A stretch of DNA of 64,000 nt from Clostridium_AT radicumherbarum (GTDB lineage: Bacteria > Bacillota > Clostridia > Clostridiales > Clostridiaceae): positions 310,001-374,000 of the forward strand of contig NZ_JBJHZY010000001.1 of assembly GCF_045310525.1 (NCBI RefSeq), written 5' to 3'. The notes under the pieces are model-generated. The model worked only from the letters and a program-made list of their open reading frames with translations, ran no database searches and had not been told where the DNA came from. Each line of letters opens with the position of its first letter. Positions within the stretch are counted from its first letter, which is position 1. Made by a program: the position numbers and the translations under genes. This document shows positions 58,992 to 64,000 of this stretch, piece by piece.

Positions 58992-59564
58992 ATGATAGAA
59001 GGATTTGAAATTTATAAAATAAATAATTATATAAAAATAGATGATAAGGATTTAAATGATTTTGACAAGATAATACACTCAGAAGATTCTTTAATAATAA
59101 TAAAAAAATATAAAACATTAAATGAATTAAAGGATAATTGGAAAGAACAAATGTATTTTGTAGGTGGTTATATTCAAAATAAGTTTGATATGCTTAACCT
59201 ACCAGAATCATGTTTATGGAATACATATATAATATATTTGGTAAATTTTGATGTCTCAACACAATTAAAAATAGAAATTGAAACTGACAAGTTTTGTTGT
59301 AAAAAATATGTTATTGATACTAGAAATAAAGTAAGTGAGAGTGAGGCTATAATAGAGGAACTACCAGCTTTAACTTCGCTCTGTATTAGATCAAATATAT
59401 GTGAAGTAATAAATGATGAAACAACGATAAAAAAGTTGTTTGTTAGTACTGGAGAAATTAATGAAAAGATAAAAGATTATTTCATTAACAAAGAGGAATA
59501 CAATATAAAATCAATAGATATTGTAATTGATGAAATGGTGGGTATATTAGATGAGTTGGATTAA
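58992..59564 (+). CDS. ABC-three-component middle component-like protein
   Basis: The protein has 190 residues with no signal or membrane helix. Its features are KDNWKEQMYFVGGYIQ, NLPESCLWNTYIIYLVNFDV and KIEIETDKFCCKKYVID. The size, sequence style and gene order (effector, this gene, ATPase) agree with the middle component of ABC-3C conflict systems, which is required for ATPase and effector coupling. GGGGGATC precedes the ATG. Its end overlaps the ATPase start by 14 bases. The family call rests on context and general resemblance. Confidence 0.65.
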   Translation: MIEGFEIYKINNYIKIDDKDLNDFDKIIHSEDSLIIIKKYKTLNELKDNWKEQMYFVGGYIQNKFDMLNLPESCLWNTYIIYLVNFDVSTQLKIEIETDKFCCKKYVIDTRNKVSESEAIIEELPALTSLCIRSNICEVINDETTIKKLFVSTGEINEKIKDYFINKEEYNIKSIDIVIDEMVGILDELD

Positions 59565-62034
59565 AAATATAGAGTTTAAGAATTTTAGAGTATATAAAAA
59601 ACAAGAATTTGAGATTAATCCTAATGCGAGAATAATACTTATCCATGGAAATAATGGTTTGGGGAAAACATCTTTTTTTGATGGTATTGAATGGGGGTTA
59701 ACTGGAAATATTCAAAGATATGATAAAGCATCAAAAGAAAAAAATGAGTATGATGTTTTACGAAATACTTTGGCTGATAAAGAGGAGGATTCATATGTAA
59801 AATTAACTTTTGATGATGATCAGGTACTTAAAAGATCAGTAATTTATGTAAGCAATAAAGATTATAACACTGGTCATTTAAAAAGTGATTTCAAAATTGA
59901 TGAAAAACTTGTTTCTGATGACTATCGCGGAAAAATTAAATTTGAAGAATCTTTTTGCTTTTCACAGTTTTTATCTCAAGAACTAATAGATAGATTTATA
60001 AGAGAAATGAAGGATACTGATAGATATACTTCAATTAGAAATATCTTAGGTTTACATAGGTATGAAAAATATGAAACTTTCATTGAGAAGGTTAATACGG
60101 AAGCGATTTCCAGGGCTAAAGTATTGACAGAAAGTGAAAGTAATCTTTTGAATAAAATTGAAGTTGCTAATGCAAAAAAAACAAATATCACTTTAAATGA
60201 GGAAATATTAAAACTATGTTATGTGAGATATTTTGGTGAATATTTTCAAGAGATAGAAAGTAACAAAATAGTTCAGCAAATAGATAATGAAATATTAAAA
60301 AAAATGGGAACTTATAATAATTTAGATACAGAAATACGAAGTCTTAATCAAGCTACAATAGATTTAGAGGAACTTAATGAGGAAAAATTTAATAATTTCT
60401 CAAAAAATGAAGTAAGTTTAATTTCTATTAGAAATAATATCAACAGAAATAAAGAGATAATTAGCCATATTAAAAAATATGATGAAATAAAGTATTTAAA
60501 TGATAACATTAAAGAGTATTTGAATATTGTAAGTCTAAAAGGTGAGAATGATCGAATAAGAAATGACTATGAAATCAAAAATGAAAGATTTTCTAAAATT
60601 AAATCAGCTAATAGAGATATTAAATCTATAATGAATTTTTTTCAATTAAACAATATGTATCTAGAGGATATTGATAAATATAGAAAAGCACTTAGTTATG
60701 TAGAAAATCTTAATAACTCAATTAGTAATAAACATATAGAATTAGAAAGGATGATGTCTTTTAAGCAAGAGTTTGTAAATACTACATTAAAATACTTAAA
60801 AACTAATGTAAAACTTGAGAAATGCCCTGTATGTAAGCAATCATTTAACCTTGAAGAAGCAATTAACTATCTAAATAAAGAGTTAGAAAGTAATTCAGAT
60901 ATTACAATAAATACGATAATTAGAGAATTAAATCAACAAGAAAAAGAACTAGAAACTTATAAAAATGAGAAAGTACAATTAGAGCAAAAGTTAATATTAG
61001 AATTTAGGAATATGCAAAATAAATTAGAGCAAGAAATAATTAATATTCATGAAAAAATTAATGCTATTCATAAAAATGAGGCAGTTGAAAAAGAATATTT
61101 AATACGACTAAGTAAATATGGAACTGAAATTGATAAAATTAGTACTGAATACAATAAATATGATATTTTTGTCAAAGGATTAGGTGAAAATAAAGAAAAA
61201 GAGCTCTTCTTAGGTTTAATTAAAAATTTAGAGGAAAATCAATTAGAACTAACAAATGAAATAGGGCATTTTAAGAAAAAACTTGAAAAGTATGATGTTA
61301 AAAATTATGATGAAGTAAGGTCAAAATTAGATGAATTGAAATTAAAAGTAGATAATTTAAATTCAGATATGAATAAAGAGAAAATACAAATTAATGAATT
61401 AAAAGAATTATCGAGTTTCTACAATAATAATATTCAAGATAACAACTTGAAACAATTGAATTATGAATTAGTTAAAGTTAGAAGTGAATTAAAAAAAATA
61501 AATACAATTAGTAAATCATTTGAATTAATGAATGAAAATAGTAGGGAAGTATTACTCAATGAAATAGATAGAATTTTCAAGTCAGATGATCTTCCAATAA
61601 AAATATTATATAACTATTTAAATCCTAATTATAATTTTGATAAATTGAACTTCAGAATTGATAATAGCAATCCTAAGAACAATCGACTAATACTTGAAGC
61701 AATATCTGAAAATGGAGCAGTAATTAATCCAGCATATAGTTTTAGTTCAGCACAGAATAATGTTTTAGCTGTCAGTATATTTTTAAGTTTTGCATTAACT
61801 CAGAAATGGAGTAATTTAGATTGTATTTTCATGGATGATCCTATCCAGAATATGGATGATATTAATGTGAATAATTTTGTTGATATAATTCGTAACATTA
61901 TTAGAACAACTAATAAGCAAATATTCATATCAACCCATGATATTAGAATATATGAATTCATGAAAAATAAATTTGGGAATCATACTCAACTATTTAATTT
62001 TATTGATTATGGTAGTAAAGTTCAAGGTAGGTAG
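59551..62034 (+). CDS. SMC/Rad50-like ABC ATPase of the ABC-3C-like system
   Basis: The protein has 827 residues. Walker A HGNNGLGKTSFFD (about 30-42), a long coiled coil, the zinc hook CPVC (Cys425/Cys428) near the middle, the second coiled coil, an SSAQNNVLAVSIFLSFA signature region, Walker B LDCIFMDDPIQNMDD (about 755-770) and the switch ISTHD (about 790) are all visible. This is the Rad50/SbcC architecture. In ABC-3C systems such an ATPase detects invading DNA or a phage process and activates the effector. A plain SbcC is longer and is accompanied by SbcD, which is absent. Confidence 0.88.
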   Translation: MSWIKNIEFKNFRVYKKQEFEINPNARIILIHGNNGLGKTSFFDGIEWGLTGNIQRYDKASKEKNEYDVLRNTLADKEEDSYVKLTFDDDQVLKRSVIYVSNKDYNTGHLKSDFKIDEKLVSDDYRGKIKFEESFCFSQFLSQELIDRFIREMKDTDRYTSIRNILGLHRYEKYETFIEKVNTEAISRAKVLTESESNLLNKIEVANAKKTNITLNEEILKLCYVRYFGEYFQEIESNKIVQQIDNEILKKMGTYNNLDTEIRSLNQATIDLEELNEEKFNNFSKNEVSLISIRNNINRNKEIISHIKKYDEIKYLNDNIKEYLNIVSLKGENDRIRNDYEIKNERFSKIKSANRDIKSIMNFFQLNNMYLEDIDKYRKALSYVENLNNSISNKHIELERMMSFKQEFVNTTLKYLKTNVKLEKCPVCKQSFNLEEAINYLNKELESNSDITINTIIRELNQQEKELETYKNEKVQLEQKLILEFRNMQNKLEQEIINIHEKINAIHKNEAVEKEYLIRLSKYGTEIDKISTEYNKYDIFVKGLGENKEKELFLGLIKNLEENQLELTNEIGHFKKKLEKYDVKNYDEVRSKLDELKLKVDNLNSDMNKEKIQINELKELSSFYNNNIQDNNLKQLNYELVKVRSELKKINTISKSFELMNENSREVLLNEIDRIFKSDDLPIKILYNYLNPNYNFDKLNFRIDNSNPKNNRLILEAISENGAVINPAYSFSSAQNNVLAVSIFLSFALTQKWSNLDCIFMDDPIQNMDDINVNNFVDIIRNIIRTTNKQIFISTHDIRIYEFMKNKFGNHTQLFNFIDYGSKVQGR

Positions 62035-62050
62035 TTATTGGATAAAATAA

Positions 62051-62082
62051 TAAGCACTAGTTGATAAAAACTAGTGCTTTGC
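62051..62082. terminator. bidirectional terminator
   Basis: AAGCACTAGTT/AACTAGTGCTT with loop GATAAA, then TTGCTT; it lies between convergent genes. Confidence 0.85.
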
Positions 62083-63366
62083 TTATATTCCAAGGGTAGT
62101 TTGATTAAAAGTAATAGCAGCTTCATCAGATTCCATAATCCTAATATCCTTTTCTCTTTTAAAAATCTTATCGAGCTGATAGCCCATTTTTTCAATCAGG
62201 CCAACAACTAAAGCATTACCCATGCAGAAATATCTAAAGTTTTCAGGCATTCCTGTGTCTGTCCAATTATCAGGAAAACCATTCAGCCTCTCACATTCAA
62301 TAGGGGTTAAAATTCTATAGTTTCCAGAAATAGCATCTTCGATAACATGAGTGCTACGATTTACGCTTCCTTCGCTTGTAAGCATAGTTCTTCCAGGAAA
62401 ATCAAGATTGTCGGGAAAGTTCATTCCACCCTCAGAGTAGAAGTATTCGTAGCCATTTTTATCTACTCTCTGTATTTTCTTTGATCCCTTAAGATATTTG
62501 AACTTATCTAGCCTATTAGTATCTGTATGAATAAAGTATTTCTCATCTACAGCTTCATCTTGTCTAATTTGCCTCAATGTTATAGGTAGAAACTCTTTTG
62601 CCTTTAGCTCCATAGAAGTTATCGAACCGTTAAACATTATACCAGAATTCTTGAAATCAAATTTAAAGTTGTCAGACATATCCACGATATCATTAAAACT
62701 ATTAAGTTCTATGGATAAATTATCTTTAAGAAATCTAGAAGGAAATTCTGATTGGAAAAATCCATTGTCTAAAATCCATTTGTCTAAACTATCAAGTTTC
62801 GATAACTTAGCATAGTATTTCGTTCGGTTATGAAAAGCAAATATGAAAGTTCTTCTTCGTTTCTGGGCTAAGCCAAACTCAGCTGCATTGATTACTCTCC
62901 ATTCAACAGCATAACCTAACTTGCATAGACTATATAGTATAATGCCGAAATCTCTTCCACGCTGTTTAGCAGGAGACTTAAGAAGTCTATCTACATTCTC
63001 AAGAAGTATAAATGGAGGCCTCTTTGCTTTAACAATCCTATTTATTTCCCACCATAAAACGCCTTTATGTCCTTGGATTCCTTGAGCCTGAGTTCTGGCA
63101 ACAGAATAATCCTGGCAAGGGAAACCTCCAACAAGCAGATTATGGTTGGGGATACTGTTTTCATCTATTGTGCCAACATCTTCATTTACGTGATTTACAC
63201 TCTTACCAAAGTGATGTGTATAGCAATCGAAGGCATACTGATTTTTTTTGCCAGGCTCCCATTGATTAGCAAATACAAAATCCCAATTGTTATTATCATC
63301 TTTTCCGTTTAAGCCAACTCTAAATCCACCAACTCCTGCAAATAATTCGCATACCGTCTTTTTCAT
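62083..63366 (-). CDS. DNA cytosine-5 methyltransferase of a type II R-M system
   Basis: The protein has 427 residues. The SAM-binding motif I is CELFAGVGGFRVGL, motif IV GGFPCQDYS has the catalytic Cys84, motif VI is LLENVDRLL, motif VIII is QKRRRTFIFA, and the target-recognition region lies around 200-340, with motifs IX and X at the C-terminus (ITLRQIRQDEAVDEK; NFRYFCMGNALVVGL). It methylates the C5 of cytosine. The divergent neighbour is a MutH/Sau3AI-type nuclease, so the pair may recognise a GATC-like site; the specificity is inferred, not read. Confidence 0.93.
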   Translation of the reverse strand: MKKTVCELFAGVGGFRVGLNGKDDNNNWDFVFANQWEPGKKNQYAFDCYTHHFGKSVNHVNEDVGTIDENSIPNHNLLVGGFPCQDYSVARTQAQGIQGHKGVLWWEINRIVKAKRPPFILLENVDRLLKSPAKQRGRDFGIILYSLCKLGYAVEWRVINAAEFGLAQKRRRTFIFAFHNRTKYYAKLSKLDSLDKWILDNGFFQSEFPSRFLKDNLSIELNSFNDIVDMSDNFKFDFKNSGIMFNGSITSMELKAKEFLPITLRQIRQDEAVDEKYFIHTDTNRLDKFKYLKGSKKIQRVDKNGYEYFYSEGGMNFPDNLDFPGRTMLTSEGSVNRSTHVIEDAISGNYRILTPIECERLNGFPDNWTDTGMPENFRYFCMGNALVVGLIEKMGYQLDKIFKREKDIRIMESDEAAITFNQTTLGI

Positions 63367-63482
63367 TTTACACCTCTGTGAATACTTTATTCATCCTAAG
63401 TTATATACATTACATAATAATTACTATTATAATTATAATATAAACAATTGTAAAGATCAAGAGTTAAAATGGGAGGATAAGA

Positions 63483-64000
63483 TGGGGAATAAGGAAACTA
63501 TTTACTCTACTGAAGAGGAATTGATTGAACATGCTAAAAAGCTGACAGGAAAGAGCTTTAAAAATATAGATAAAACAGGGAGAATTGCAAATCAAAAGGC
63601 AAAAGGAAGATTAGGACAGATAATTGAGGAAAGCCATTTTGGTTATGAAATCAACTCGAGAGCAGAAGCGGATTTTAAAGAGCTTAATATTGAGCTTAAG
63701 GTAACTCCATACAGGAAAAATAAGAACGGGACCTATTCAGCCAAGGAAAGACTTGTATTAAATATAATAGATTACATGGCCGAAGTGGACAAGGAGTTCT
63801 ATACAAGTTCATTCTGGATTAAGAACAATAAACTCTTATTAGTATTCTACAGGTATGAAGAAGGGTTAGATGTAGGAGATTATAGAGTTACAGATACACT
63901 TATATTTGAGGTGCCAGAAGAGGACCTACCAACAGTAAAACAAGACTGGGATTGTATTGTTAATAAGATAAAGCAGGGCAAGGCACACGAGTTATCTGAA
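63483..64000 (+). CDS. Sau3AI/MutH-type restriction endonuclease (3' end cut by window)
   Basis: A frame open for 172 codons from ATG 63483, with GGGAGG 5 bases upstream, continues past the window. It contains KGRLGQIIEESHFGYEINSR, then the catalytic cluster EADFKELNIELKVTPY, matching the D/E-x(n)-ExK metal site of MutH/Sau3AI (Asp in ADF, Glu and Lys in ELK). It cuts DNA lacking the methyl mark of the partner enzyme. The 116 bases between it and the divergent methylase hold AT-rich divergent promoters (TATAATTATAATATAA near 63430) but no controller gene. Confidence 0.88.

Noticed and set aside
1..64000. CRISPR arrays, tRNA and rRNA genes, intact transposons, prophage
   Set aside because: No regular direct-repeat/spacer array, no cloverleaf or conserved rRNA sequence, and no complete transposase or phage structural gene was found on reading both strands.

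Overview
The window is AT-rich, densely coded DNA with strong AGGAGG-type ribosome binding sites and many Rho-independent terminators. The gene content fits an anaerobic, probably gut- or sediment-associated Clostridium-like Firmicute: two cyclic-di-GMP-I riboswitches, LPXTG-type cell-wall anchoring, [NiFe] hydrogenase, giant secreted glycosidases with dockerin/cohesin/FIMAH modules, TipA-like MerR and NhaC. No rRNA, tRNA, CRISPR array or intact insertion sequence was found. The species cannot be named from the sequence alone.

Region by region. 1-12 kb is signalling and cell surface: an old-yellow-enzyme reductase, an HD-GYP c-di-GMP phosphodiesterase, a c-di-GMP riboswitch before a protein with several SANT/Myb-like repeats, a secreted coiled-coil/lipoprotein pair divergent from a two-component system, a second c-di-GMP riboswitch before an LPQTG-anchored surface protein, and an L,D-transpeptidase. 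12-20 kb holds decayed gene fragments, an 1833-residue GH35 beta-galactosidase and an NlpC/P60 wall hydrolase. 20-29 kb holds an amino-acid permease, small genes, a frameshifted lipoprotein and a sulfonate/nitrate/thiamine-precursor-type ABC transporter whose genes are split by an ECF-sigma/anti-sigma/membrane-protein operon.

29-32 kb holds two ArsR modules. The first (ArsR with a widely spaced Cys pair, CSVC thioredoxin, rhodanese) looks like a persulfide-stress unit. The second (ArsR with a CxC metalloid site) precedes an MtrA-like/DUF4346 corrinoid protein whose frame contains an in-frame UGA followed by a convincing bacterial SECIS hairpin. I interpret that gene as a selenoprotein. It is the most interesting object here, because the regulator and the selenoprotein gene share an operator with identical geometry.

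32-45 kb holds a frameshifted alpha/beta hydrolase, a cytochrome-b5-like protein divergent from a [NiFe] hydrogenase operon (small subunit, large subunit, maturation protease), an azoreductase behind a palindromic operator, NhaC with a divergent LysR regulator, a beta-propeller/FIMAH protein, a MerR regulator with a duplicated TipAS domain, and a TPR membrane protein. 45-49 kb is a three-gene operon of a repeat protein, a MoxR AAA ATPase and a metallopeptidase-like/VWA protein. 49-57 kb holds a GH31 multidomain glycosidase, a GntR/UTRA regulator, an IS3 OrfA remnant and a transglutaminase-like protein. 57.7-64 kb is a defence island: an ABC-three-component-like system (membrane and helical proteins, middle component, SMC-like ATPase) followed by a divergent C5-methyltransferase and a MutH/Sau3AI-type endonuclease cut by the window end.

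Several genes show apparent single-base shifts in short A-runs (near 24017, 32984 and possibly 44690 and 58202). They may be real decay, phase variation or homopolymer errors in the assembly. All family names come from reading protein motifs by eye; no database search was run.
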